DNA of 64,000 nucleotides from JAFEDN01 sp963712715. GTDB lineage: Bacteria > Pseudomonadota > Gammaproteobacteria > Coxiellales > Coxiellaceae. The stretch's first letter is position 1; the number at the start of each line of letters is the position of its first letter. The stretch lies in assembly GCA_963712715.1 (NCBI GenBank), contig CAVQJI010000015.1:11571-75570 (forward strand). Reading direction: 5' to 3'. Shown here in pieces: positions 10,470 through 19,700 of the stretch. The translations under genes were made by a program, and so were the position numbers. Below the pieces are notes generated by a model. The model was not told the DNA's origin. It did no database searches and saw nothing but the letters and a program-made list of their open reading frames with translations.

Positions 10470-11488
10470 ATGTTACATGATTACTGGTTTGCAGGCTGTG
10501 CAAGTTATTTATTAAGTAATAAACCTCTTGCGATACAAATTCTTAAACATAAAATAGTCTTATTTAGAAATTCTCAAGGAACACCAAAAGCTTTAAAAGA
10601 TCGTTGTTGCCATCGAGGCTTTCCACTTTCCTGTGGCAGCGTGTTGCACGATAACATCATCTGCGGGTTCTCATGGTTGGCAGTATGATGGTTTTGGTCA
10701 ATGTGTGAAAATACCTTCGAATACTCCTGATCAAGAAATTCCAAATTCATTTTGTGTCCCTAGTTTTTATTGTGAAGAAAAGGACGGCTATATTTGGATT
10801 TGGATTGGTGATAGCCAGAAAAGAACTTCTACGCCAAATCTCCCCTTGTTATCTTCACAAAGATGGAATCAGGGTTTTAAAATTGTTTCTTGTAATTATT
10901 TGCGAGCCTTGGAAATCACTTTTGATTTTGCGCATGTGTTTTTTGCCCACCCTTCTCATATGATAACCGTGGGAAGTAAACAACTTGGTTTGACAAAAAA
11001 GCAAAAAGAGATTCGGATACGCATCAAGGTTGTATTTGTTTTTCTCCCATTACAAATTATATATCGGAATCTATACCGGAGATGGCTTCGACCATGGAGT
11101 TTATCTTGCCCGGCATAATTATTTATCGTTTTTTTATTGGGAAAAAACCCGTTTTATGTATTTCAACATCGTTCCACTAGATGAAAATTCTTGCAGAATG
11201 GAATGGCTTATTTCTAATGATTTGTTTGATGATCCCGAGAAACTCAATGGACAAAATAAAATTATACATGAAGACATAGAAATCCTGGAACTGATCCAGT
11301 GTTCATATAACGATGAGGGAAGCAATTTTGAAAAATCAGTTGAATCCGACGCTACAATGCTAACTCTTCGCAAGATTGTAAAATTTGCAGAAAAGAAGTC
11401 AACACCCTCAGATTGGGATTTGCCTGAAAGACAAATTATTACCATTATGGCTCCAGCTATTCCAGGGGTTAATTCTCAGGATGGATAA
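10470..11488 (+). pseudogene. Rieske [2Fe-2S] oxygenase, frameshifted
   Basis: This is a Rieske non-haem iron oxygenase of about 339 residues, similar in layout to pheophorbide-oxygenase/aromatic-ring-hydroxylase alpha subunits. The cluster ligands are split by an indel near 10670. CCHRGFPLSC lies in the first frame, and CG followed by SHGWQYDGFGQC lies across the shift, giving C-x-H ... C-x2-H. The catalytic domain continues (YIWIWIG, ALEITFDFAHVFFAHPSHM with likely iron ligands His/His), shifts again near 11030-11100 and ends after EWLISNDLFDDP at 11488. It starts 55 bp after the precursor stop on the same strand. No ferredoxin or reductase partner is visible. A hydroxylation of the core peptide, perhaps making the acceptor for carbamoylation, is inference. 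Confidence 0.8.
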
Positions 11489-11546
11489 TGCTTTTGGGAC
11501 GTGTCTGTCGCGAATTCTTATTTAAGCTACAATAGGCGGTTGAAAA

Positions 11547-11642
11547 ATGAAGAAATATAAAAAGGTTGTTTCTGGGCTGTTTGTTTCTTTTTTTCAAACG
11601 CAGTGGCTACCATTCCAATACTTTAATCCTGGCCACAGATGA
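11547..11642 (+). pseudogene. Signal-peptide remnant of a lost secreted protein
   Basis: ATG 11547 begins MKKYKKVVSGLFVSFF, a basic N-terminus followed by a hydrophobic core. The literal frame then gives a 31-residue peptide. A one-base shift in the T-run near 11597 instead gives SNAVATIPIL, a good signal-peptidase site (AVA/T), followed at once by a stop. This looks like the 5' end of a truncated secreted-protein gene between the RiPP cluster and the efflux operon. Confidence 0.4.
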
Positions 11643-11649
11643 TTTTGTG

Positions 11650-11666
11650 CCGTATTACGGTATAAT
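11650..11666 (+). promoter_or_regulatory. Candidate -10 box with overlapping palindrome for the efflux operon
   Basis: TATAAT at 11661-11666 lies 18 bp before the ATG of the outer membrane efflux gene. It is preceded directly by the 11-bp palindrome CCGTATTACGG (11650-11660). No good -35 hexamer is spaced correctly upstream, so activation by a regulator binding the palindrome is possible. The promoter assignment is tentative. Confidence 0.4.
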
Positions 11667-11683
11667 GCATTTTATGTGAAAAA

Positions 11684-13156
11684 ATGGTACAATTTTCCAT
11701 GAAAAAAAAAGCGGTGCATTTCAATTCAAAGTTTAAATCTGTTTTAGTGATCCTGTTATTTTTAACCGCAGGCATCGTTTTTGGAAGTGCTTCTGCGGGC
11801 ATCGATTTGGATCCTTTTCATACCGACCAGTTAACAACTCCCAATCCGCAAACTTATTGGCCTAAACCCGATAACCTGATCGTTCCAGACCTGGCCAGTC
11901 AGACGGCTCAGGAAAAGTTACCGGACAGTCCCCTGTCCTTGGCAGCAGTGACGGATTTTGCATTGCGCAATAATCCGTCTACCCGGCTGGCCTGGCAACA
12001 GGCCAGAGCCGCGGCGGCGGCGGTCGGCTTTGCAAAAAGCGCATACCTGCCGCAGATAAACGCCGGTTTTAGTTATGAGTACAATGCGTTTGTTTTTTCC
12101 TCACCGCATAGTTCATTCATCAATTATGGTCCTAATGTAAGTCTGAGTTATTTATTGCTGGATTTTGGTAACCGTAGCAACACCGTTTTGGCCGCACAAT
12201 ACGCGCAAATCGCCGCTAATCTCAATCAAAATAACGTCTTTCAGCAGGTGATTCTCGAGGTGCAGGAGTCTTATTACGAAGTATTAGGCCAGCAGGCGCT
12301 GGTGTCGGCGAATCAGCTGAGTCTGAAGCAGGCCAAAACCAGTCTGGACGTAGCAGAGGCGTTGCGTGCAAATGGACTGGCGACCATCGGCGATGTTTAT
12401 CAGGCGGAGGCATCCTGGGCGCAGTCCAACCTTGACCTGCAAACCTCGCAGGGTAATTATCAAATTGCATTGGGACGATTAGCGACCGCAATGGGTTTGC
12501 CCGCCAATGCGCCGGTACGTCTGGTGGAATTACATCAGCCCCCGAAAAGCCAGCAGGTGGGTCAGGCAGTGGCGAGATTATTGGAAAAGGCCAAACGAAA
12601 TCGTCCGGATTTGTTAGCCGCGGAAGCCAGGGTTCGTCAAAGTCAGGCGCAACTGGCGGCTACCAAAGCTTCGGTGTTACCCACGGTCACTCTGAACGGT
12701 ACGACGATACCCGGAAATGTTTTTACCAATAACAAGGGAACGGATACCTCATTGACTCTGACGTTATCAGTACCGATATTTACAGGTTTTAATTACACCT
12801 ACAATGTGAAGCAGGCTCAGGCACAGGTGCAGGTCTCCCAGGCAAGCCGTGATCAACTGATCCAGCAGGTGGAATTTCAGGTCTGGCAAACTTATTTTGC
12901 CCTGCAAACGGCGGAACAGAATATTGGCGCGACGGAAGTATTACTCAAAAGCGGTTTGCAGGCGAGCAACCAGGCGCTGGGACAGTATAAAAACGGTGTT
13001 GGCGATATTTTAACCGTTTTGACCACCCAGACCACACTTGCCCGCGCGCGCGTGCAAAATATTCAGGCCCAATTAAACTGGTATATTGCTCTGGCGCAGT
13101 TAGCCGCGGCAATCGGCACATTGCAAAGTTCATCGGCACAGGATTTATTGTTATGA
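11684..13156 (+). CDS. TolC-family outer membrane efflux protein
   Basis: This is a 490-residue outer membrane channel for a tripartite efflux pump. It has a basic, hydrophobic signal peptide (start either at 11684 or at ATG 11699, MKKKAVHF) ending near ASAG. Two internally related halves follow, each with an SLSLAAVTDFALRNNPSTRLA-like helical repeat. These are coiled helices with many Gln/Ala heptads (ARAAAAAVGFAKS; KRNRPDLLAAEARVRQS) alternating with short beta stretches (INAGFSYEYNAF; PTVTLNGTTIPG). Both OEP domains are complete. It overlaps the adaptor gene by 4 bp (ATGA), so it is the first gene of a three-gene operon. Confidence 0.88.
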   Translation: MVQFSMKKKAVHFNSKFKSVLVILLFLTAGIVFGSASAGIDLDPFHTDQLTTPNPQTYWPKPDNLIVPDLASQTAQEKLPDSPLSLAAVTDFALRNNPSTRLAWQQARAAAAAVGFAKSAYLPQINAGFSYEYNAFVFSSPHSSFINYGPNVSLSYLLLDFGNRSNTVLAAQYAQIAANLNQNNVFQQVILEVQESYYEVLGQQALVSANQLSLKQAKTSLDVAEALRANGLATIGDVYQAEASWAQSNLDLQTSQGNYQIALGRLATAMGLPANAPVRLVELHQPPKSQQVGQAVARLLEKAKRNRPDLLAAEARVRQSQAQLAATKASVLPTVTLNGTTIPGNVFTNNKGTDTSLTLTLSVPIFTGFNYTYNVKQAQAQVQVSQASRDQLIQQVEFQVWQTYFALQTAEQNIGATEVLLKSGLQASNQALGQYKNGVGDILTVLTTQTTLARARVQNIQAQLNWYIALAQLAAAIGTLQSSSAQDLLL

Positions 13157-14289
13157 GAAAATCGACGCGAATGCGTTTAATACTAGCTATTCTTATTCTG
13201 ATCGCAATTTGTGGCTTTATCTGGTGGTATACCAAGCCCGCCAATATTGAAGGAAAATTCGCTAAAGGCTCTGCGGTTTATTCCGTAAAAGTGATCCATC
13301 CCCAATACAAACCCATGCCAGTGGTTATGCAGCAGACGGGTAGTGTCGAAGCTGAGCAATCGGTGAATATCATTCCCCAGGCTTCAGGAGTTTTAAAAAA
13401 AATTAATATCACTCAGGGTCAGACCGTTGCGGCTGGACAATTGTTGTTTGAGATAGAGCCCGCCGTATACACCGCCAATGTCGCTCAGGCACAGGCAAAC
13501 CTGTCGCGTGATTTGGCGCAATTATCTTTCCTGAAGGCGACCGCCAGCCGTTACGAAGGGCTGGCTAAATTGGAATACGTCACCCGGCAACAGTATGACC
13601 AGTCGGTGACCGCGGTGAAAGAACAGGAAGCCGTCGTGGCCGCTGATCAGGCCCAGTTAGAGCAACAGAAAATTCAACTAAGCTATACCCAGATCCACTC
13701 GCCGATCAGTGGCCGGGCGGGCGTCATCAATGTTCACGTTGGTGAATTAATGAGTGCTAACAGCCCGACACCTCTGGTGGTCATTAACCGTTTGGAAAAT
13801 GTTTTAATTAATTTCAATATTCCCCAGGACCGTTTGCACGATTTACTGGCTTACCAGCGTGCCGGCACTCTGAAACTGGTTGTGCTCAATGAAAGCGGCG
13901 ATCAGAAATTGGCGGAAGGGGAGTTGGCTTTTGTCGGTAATATTGTCAGTGGCCAGACGGGGACGGTGCAGCTTAAAGGTAAAGTTGCCAATCCCGACTG
14001 GATATTGTGGCCCGGCCAGCTGGTGACAGTCAGGCTGATTTTCACCATACAACCTCACGCCCTGGTAATCCCCAGTGGGAGTGTGCAACTGGGTCAAAAA
14101 GGCAATTACGTTTATCTCGTGAAAGATAATAAAGCCGAGATTCAGCCGATCGATATTGATCGGGAAGTCGGCAGTGAAACCATTGTCGCCAAAGGTCTGC
14201 AACCGCCTGATCAGGTAATCTCAGAGATACCACCCGGGTTACAGAAAGGGTCCAGGTGCGCATCACAGGACAACCATGAATATTTCTAA
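13153..14289 (+). CDS. RND efflux periplasmic adaptor (MdtA/AcrA-like)
   Basis: This is a membrane fusion protein linking the inner membrane RND pump to the TolC-like channel. One N-terminal membrane anchor (residues about 8-26) is followed by a lipoyl domain (VNIIPQASGVLKKINITQGQ), an alpha hairpin rich in Ala/Gln (AQAQANLSRDLAQ ... KEQEAVVAADQAQLEQ), the second lipoyl half (IHSPISGRAGVINVHVG) and a beta-barrel/membrane-proximal domain. The last residues as read (GSRCASQDNHEYF) are probably wrong. Adding one base near 14257 gives GSRVRITGQP and a stop overlapping the next ATG at 14276, the usual ATGA junction. This is one of several single-base irregularities in the window. Confidence 0.88.
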   Translation: MRKSTRMRLILAILILIAICGFIWWYTKPANIEGKFAKGSAVYSVKVIHPQYKPMPVVMQQTGSVEAEQSVNIIPQASGVLKKINITQGQTVAAGQLLFEIEPAVYTANVAQAQANLSRDLAQLSFLKATASRYEGLAKLEYVTRQQYDQSVTAVKEQEAVVAADQAQLEQQKIQLSYTQIHSPISGRAGVINVHVGELMSANSPTPLVVINRLENVLINFNIPQDRLHDLLAYQRAGTLKLVVLNESGDQKLAEGELAFVGNIVSGQTGTVQLKGKVANPDWILWPGQLVTVRLIFTIQPHALVIPSGSVQLGQKGNYVYLVKDNKAEIQPIDIDREVGSETIVAKGLQPPDQVISEIPPGLQKGSRCASQDNHEYF

Positions 14290-17200
14290 ATTTTTCATCG
14301 AACGGCCGGTAGCGACCATTGTGCTGACAGCAGCCTTGGTGCTATTTGGTTGGGGGGCCTATAAAGCCTTACCGATTAGCGAATTACCAGAGGTCGATTT
14401 CCCTGTTATTATGGTCACCGCCAACCTGACCGGCGCGGATCCTGAAACCATGGCCACTACCGTGGCGTCCCTCTGGAAAAACAATTTAGCGCTATTCCTG
14501 GTTTAGACGAAATGAGTTCAACGAGTAACTCCGGCCAGACCACTATTATTTTGCAATTTTCGCTAGATCGTGACATTGATTCGGCTGCAGGGGACGTGCA
14601 AACCGCAATTGCCCAAACGACCCGTAACTTACCGGCGGAAATGACCACGCCACCGATGATGCGTAAAGTAAATCCCTCCGCTTCGCCGATTATGTTTCTG
14701 GCGTTGACCGGGGAAAATATCCCGCTGACGACGTTGGACGATTACGCAGAAACTTATATCGCGCAGCGATTATCGATGATTTCAGGGGTTGCCCAGGTGC
14801 AGGTTTATGGCAGCCAGCAATACGCGGTACGCATTCATCTAAATCCCCGCGCTATTTCCGCGCGCGGACTGGGTAACACCAGCGTCATCAGCGCGATCCA
14901 ATCGGCCACGGCGACACAGGCGGCGGGATCTTTGCAGACTCCGGAGAGCACTAATGTAAAAGCCGGCAACACATTCAATACCGCCACTGATTTTAATCAG
15001 ATGATTATTGGCTTTACTCAAAATGCGCCGGTGCGTTTGCAGGATGTGGGTAAGGCTGAAGACAGTGTCGTCAACGATCAGGTCGCGGCCTGGTATAATA
15101 GCGATCGTACGATCATGTTGGCGATTCAGCGTCAGCCGGGTTCCAATACCGTGGCGGTAGCCAATGCGGTGAAAAAATTATTACCTAAATTAACCCAGAG
15201 CCTGCCGGGCGGCGCTCATCTGGAGAAATCTTACGACCGGTCCTTATTTATTCACCACACGCTCAATGAAATGAAATTAACTCTGGTGATCGCATTGGTT
15301 TCTGGTCGCCGGGATTTATTTTGCTGTTTTTGGGAAATATTTCCTCGACTTTTATTGCCGCTATTTCCCTGCCAGTGGCATTGCTGGGGACTTTTATCGT
15401 GATGTATCTGTTAGGCTACAACCTGGATACGTTATCGTTGATTGGTCTGGTGCTGGCGGTAGGCTTTATTGTCGACGATGCGATTGTGGTTTTGGAAAAC
15501 ATCGTCCGTTATTTGGAGGAGGGATGTAATCGCCTGCAAGCGGCGCTGAAAGGAAGTCAGGAAATTGTATTTACCGTTATTTCAATGACGTTATCACTCG
15601 TGGCGGTATTTATTCCGCTGATCTTTATGGGCGGTATTATTGGGCGCCTGTTCCGTGAATTTTCTATCGTGGTGAGTATCTCCATATTAATTTCGGGAAT
15701 AGTGGCGCTGACGCTAACCCCGATGCTGTGCGCGCAATTGCTGAAACCAAAAAAAGCGAATCATTCGTTTTTTCCGTGGTTTGAGCGGCTGTTTAATAAT
15801 AGTAAAAATCTATACGAACGCAGTTTACGCTGGTCGTTGGAGAATAAGCGGATGGTGCTGGGACTCAGCGCTATTCTGCTGGTGGCGACGATCGGATTAT
15901 TCGCGGCTGTGCCCAAAGGGTTTATGGCGTCGGAAGACCAGGGGCTTTTATATGCATTCACAAAAGTTCCCATCGGTCTGCCATTTAAAGATTTTGCGCA
16001 GCGTCAGCAGGCTTTGGTGTCCATCGTCTCCGCTAATCCAAACGTTGCGAGCGTCATATCCAGTGTCGGACAAAAAAGCGGCCGCGGCGCCAGCAATGGC
16101 GGGATGCTGTTTATTCGCCTAAAACCAAACGCCAAACGCCCTTTAAACGCCGATGAAACCATTGCGCAATTGCGTCAACAAACTCATTCGGTATTTGGAA
16201 TACAGGTCAGTTTTATGAATCCCCCGCCGCTGCAAATGGGAAGTAAATCCTCAAACGCCAGCTATCAATATATTTTGCAGGGCAGTGATTTAAAGCAATT
16301 GCAGGAAACAGCGCTCGGCTTTCAGGAAAAACTGGCGAAAATTCCGGGCATCAAAGACGTTGATAATGATCTGGATTTAACCAATCCGGAATTGCGGGTG
16401 AAAGTTCTGCCCAATCGAGCCGCGGCGTTGGGGATTACCACCGCCGCCGTGGAAACAGCGCTTTATAATGCTTATGGACAGAGGCAGATTGGTACGGTTT
16501 ATACTCCTACGGATCAATTTCCGGTTATTGTGGACGTATCCACCAATTTTCAGAAAAATACCAATGCGCTTCAATCCATTGATGTGGCGGCTGCTAATGG
16601 CGCACTGGTGCCATTGAGTTCCATCGCGGTGATTGAGCGGGGAGTGGGGCCTTCGAGCGTCAATCATTTCGGGCAATTACCGTCGGTGGCTGTGACTTAT
16701 AACCTGGCGCTGGGAACTTCTTTGGGGGCCGTGAATCAAAAGATAACCGATCTGGCGCGGAGTTTACCCCAAGGCGTCAGCGGTGGTTTTGGCGGATCCG
16801 CGCAGGTTTTTATGTCCTCCACTCATACATTGCCGATACTGTTGCTGGTAACCATTTTTGTCATTTATGTCGTGCTGGCCATTCTGTATGAACATTTTCT
16901 GCATCCTATCACTATTCTAACGGCGTTACCGTTTGCCGCGTTCGGGGCGCTCATCATGCTGATGCTATTCCATCTGCAGTTAGATTTATTTAGTTTTATC
17001 GGTATTATTTTACTGGTGGGGCTGGTCAAGAAAAATGGCATTATGATGGTGGATTTTGCCGTCGAGGCCCGGCGTAAACAGAATATGGATGCCAAAGAAG
17101 CGATTATCCGCGCCTGCCTGATCCGCTTCCGCCCGATTATGATGACCACGATGACCGCGATTTTATCTTCCCTGCCATTAGCCATTGGTTTAGGAGCGGG

Positions 17201-17327
17201 CAGTGAAGCCCGCCGATCGATGGGTGTCGCCGTCGTGGGAGGATTATTATTTTCACAGTTGCTGACCCTGTTTGTGACGCCGGTTTTCTATCTGGTCATG
17301 GAAAAATTCAAACGGAATTCTCGCTAA
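14276..17327 (+). pseudogene. RND multidrug efflux permease (MdtB/C-like), frameshifted
   Basis: This is the inner membrane RND pump of about 1,015 residues. The N-terminus is typical (MNISKFFIERPVATIVLTAALVLFG, given here as positions 14276-14350). The frame breaks near 14470, where one missing base would restore LEKQFSAIPGLDEMSSTS. It breaks again, probably twice, at 15300-15330 within the second membrane helix. From 15321 the rest is uninterrupted. It includes GFIVDDAIVVLENI, with the paired Asp residues of the proton relay in helix 4, the large periplasmic loops, and helices to the stop at 17327. The channel and adaptor genes upstream are complete, so the pump may work in the living cell if the breaks are sequence errors. 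Confidence 0.85.
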
Positions 17328-17346
17328 GTACAGTGGGAATTCCTTC

Positions 17347-17769
17347 CTACTTAAATTCCCAGGGATTTAAAATTTTAACTTTGGTGGGCTCGAAATCTTC
17401 GACGTTTCTAGTGACAACCGTCATTCCATGCACTAATGCACTGGCTGCTATAATGGCATCTCGATCGGAACGTGGGTTTGGCACATGCAATTTGGCGCAG
17501 CGCTGTGCTATTGCGACATCAATGGCGATGATGCGATCAGAAAATGCAGGCAAAACATGGGTGTTAATCCAGGAACGTAATATGGCTCCTTGTTGAGGAT
17601 CCCGTCTTTCGGCTAGTAATATGCCGGTTTCAAGCTCTAAAATAGTAATCACAGATAGAAACAGAGTTGTTGCAGAAACGCTATTGGCCCATCGAACAAC
17701 GTTCTTATCTGATTTGCCTGATTTAGCTTTTCTGAGTTCAGAAATAATATTAGTATCCAGCAAATACAT
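17347..17769 (-). CDS. vapC: VapC-family PIN-domain ribonuclease toxin
   Basis: This is a 140-residue PIN-domain protein, the usual length for VapC/FitB toxins that cleave RNA with a cluster of acidic residues. The acidic positions are visible: Asp5 in YLLDTNIISE, Glu in LELETGIL, Asp in RSDRDAIIAASA and the later VVTRNVEDF. The start codon shares one base with the stop of the upstream antitoxin gene (TAATG), so the two are translated together. It ends just after the RND operon in convergent orientation. Confidence 0.88.
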   Translation of the reverse strand: MYLLDTNIISELRKAKSGKSDKNVVRWANSVSATTLFLSVITILELETGILLAERRDPQQGAILRSWINTHVLPAFSDRIIAIDVAIAQRCAKLHVPNPRSDRDAIIAASALVHGMTVVTRNVEDFEPTKVKILNPWEFK

Positions 17770-18026
17770 TAGGTTAAGTCCGTTGGTCGAAAAATTTTAG
17801 TCTTTACACGAGGTGGCTCGAAATCGATATCGGCAGCTTCAGGCATCGCCAGCAAATCGACAATGCTTTCTTTTTTCTCAAGGATCTTTTGATATTGTTC
17901 CATGGTTAACAAAACATGTGCAACATGTCCGCGATCAGTAATGAAAACCGGTCCCCGGAAAGCCCTTTTTTTGGCTTTACTCACATCATGATTAAATTCT
18001 CTACTGGAGATAGTGGTGATAGTCAT
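17769..18026 (-). CDS. Phd/YefM-family antitoxin
   Basis: This is an 85-residue antitoxin partner of the PIN toxin. The N-terminus MTITTISSREFNHDVSKAKK is the typical Phd/YefM beginning and is followed by GPVFITDRGHVAHVLLTMEQY, the DNA-binding fold. The acidic, Pro-rich C-terminus (EAADIDFEPPRVKTKIFR) would wrap the toxin. Its stop overlaps the toxin start by one base. Such antitoxins normally repress their own promoter, which must lie between 18027 and the divergent ATPase gene at 18201. Confidence 0.85.
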   Translation of the reverse strand: MTITTISSREFNHDVSKAKKRAFRGPVFITDRGHVAHVLLTMEQYQKILEKKESIVDLLAMPEAADIDFEPPRVKTKIFRPTDLT

Positions 18027-18144
18027 AGAAACAACCCCTTTTGATTGAATAATTCATACCTGATTTAATTATAGCAAATAAATAGGTACGTGCCTACATT
18101 TTTAATCTTTTTATTAAAAGGAAATTTTCTACGAAAATTATCTA

Positions 18145-18198
18145 TGTCCCTTTACAAAGGGACAGAAAAGCTCTAATATGTCCCTATAAGGAGGGACA
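18145..18198. promoter_or_regulatory. Two tandem 20-bp palindromes before an ATPase gene
   Basis: Positions 18145-18164 and 18179-18198 both have the arms TGTCCCT and AGGGACA around different 6-bp spacers (TTACAA and ATAAGG), 34 bp centre to centre. The arms are perfect in both copies. The second palindrome contains the ribosome binding site (AAGGAGGG) of the gene starting at 18201. They look like a double operator, or a translational hairpin that hides the ribosome site. Confidence 0.6.
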
Positions 18199-18200
18199 GA

Positions 18201-19485
18201 ATGGCTTCAGATTACATTTCATTATTAAGCAGTCTATTAACAGAGTTTAAAGACACGTTGGATTTGCTGGACGGCTCTGTCGTGCGGGAATTCTCTTTCC
18301 CTGAAATGGCTAATAAAATCAAAGTGGCGATAGGTGTGCGCCGATCCGGGAAAACGTATTTATGCTTACAAAAAATCAGGCAATATTTAGAATCAGGTGA
18401 TAGCCTTCTCAAGGATTCTATATCTTAACTTCGAAGACGATCGACTTGCGCCGGCGACACAGGAAACATTAGTCAGTCTATTAGAAGCGTTTTACACCCT
18501 GCATCCTGAAAACCACGATCTGACTTGTTATTTGTTTTTGGATGAAATTCAAAACGTGACGGACTGGCCCATGGTCATTAGACGGTTTTTTGATACCCGT
18601 CGCGTCAATATATTTCTCACCGGATCTTCTGCAAAATTATTAAGTAAAGAAATTGCCACTTCTCTGCGCGGACGTTCGATAGCCACAGAAGTCTGGCCAT
18701 TTAGCTTTAAAGAATATTTGGCAGCGCGGCAGCTAAAAATGCCGGCTTATCCGGCTGCAAAAAAATCTCGTGATCAAATGCGCATGTACTTATTAAATTA
18801 TTTGGTGGAAGGTGGATTTCCTGACACCATTGCCTCTTCCTTCAGTGAGCGGATACAGGTATTGCAGGAATTAGTCGATGTCGTGGTTTTTAGAGATATC
18901 ATTGAGCGTCATGGAATAACCAATATTACTTTAATAAAATATTTAATCAAAACGCTGATCAATAATATTTCCACACGATTTTCTGTCAATAAATTCTGTA
19001 AAGATCTTAAAAGTCAGGGAATTCAGGCCGGCAAAAATACTATTCACGATTATTTAAATTATGTGGAAGATGCTTTTTTAATCTTCGGTGTGCCTGTCTA
19101 TTCTGACTCTCTACGAAAAATTCAAAACAGTCCAAAAAAAATTTATGTTGTTGATCCGGGATTATATCATGCTTATGCCATCAGCTATCATGGTGGAAGT
19201 CAATTGAAAAACGCGGGTCGTGTTTTTGAAAATTTTGTGTATCTCAATTTTCGTCGTTTAAAACGGGAAATTTATTATTACATCACTAAAAATAGTTTCG
19301 AAGTAGATTTTTTAACGAGAAGTCTGGATGGTTCAATGAATTTATATCAAATCGCATGGGAAACCGATGACGCGGAAACGATCGCTCGTGAACAGCGTGC
19401 TCTGGATGAAGCCAAACATGAATTAGGTATTGAAGGCGTTATCCTGACTCCTGAAAATTTTCTTTCTTATTTCGATTTGCCATAG
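18201..19485 (+). pseudogene. AAA ATPase with DUF4143-type C-terminus, single frameshift
   Basis: This is a predicted ATP-binding protein of about 427 residues, of the AAA_14/DUF4143 family common in bacterial accessory DNA; its function is not established. The first frame (18201-18428) carries the Walker A IGVRRSGKTYL. One indel near 18415 moves to the second frame, which has LYLNFEDDRL, the Walker B LFLDEIQNV, the sensor stretch IFLTGSSAKLLSKE, ATSLRGRSIATEVWPFSF and a DUF4143-like C-terminus ending in FEVDFL, a possible nuclease-fold residue set. A second, only distantly similar ATPase lies at 19701-21008. Twin palindromes immediately precede its ATG. Confidence 0.8.
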
Positions 19486-19512
19486 GGTGACCGGGGAAAA
19501 TCAGTATTAAGG

Positions 19513-19653
19513 TTATTTTACTGCAGGCGTTTCTTTAAGCGAAGTCCTGCGATAATGCACAGACTAAAAATTCCAAGGAATAAACCATACCAAATGCCCG
19601 TTCCGCCCAGGTATGAAAGCCCAGCCAGTATGCGCTGGCGAGTCCAATCAGCA
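19513..19653 (-). pseudogene. Duplicated 3' end of the MATE transporter gene
   Basis: This approximately 141-bp stretch is nearly identical to 21326-21470, the last 46 codons and stop of the MATE gene. I see two substitutions and a 4-bp deletion (CCCAGGTATG against CCCAGGGAGGTATG). It has no upstream gene body. The two copies are in direct orientation and bracket the ATPase gene at 19701-21008. Confidence 0.85.
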
Positions 19654-19700
19654 TATAAATTGATTGGGATCAATCTTCAGTAATAATTGACTCCATATAA

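Noticed and set aside
13843..14202. Antisense frame in the RND adaptor gene
   Set aside because: It mirrors the codon pattern of a well-supported gene on the other strand.
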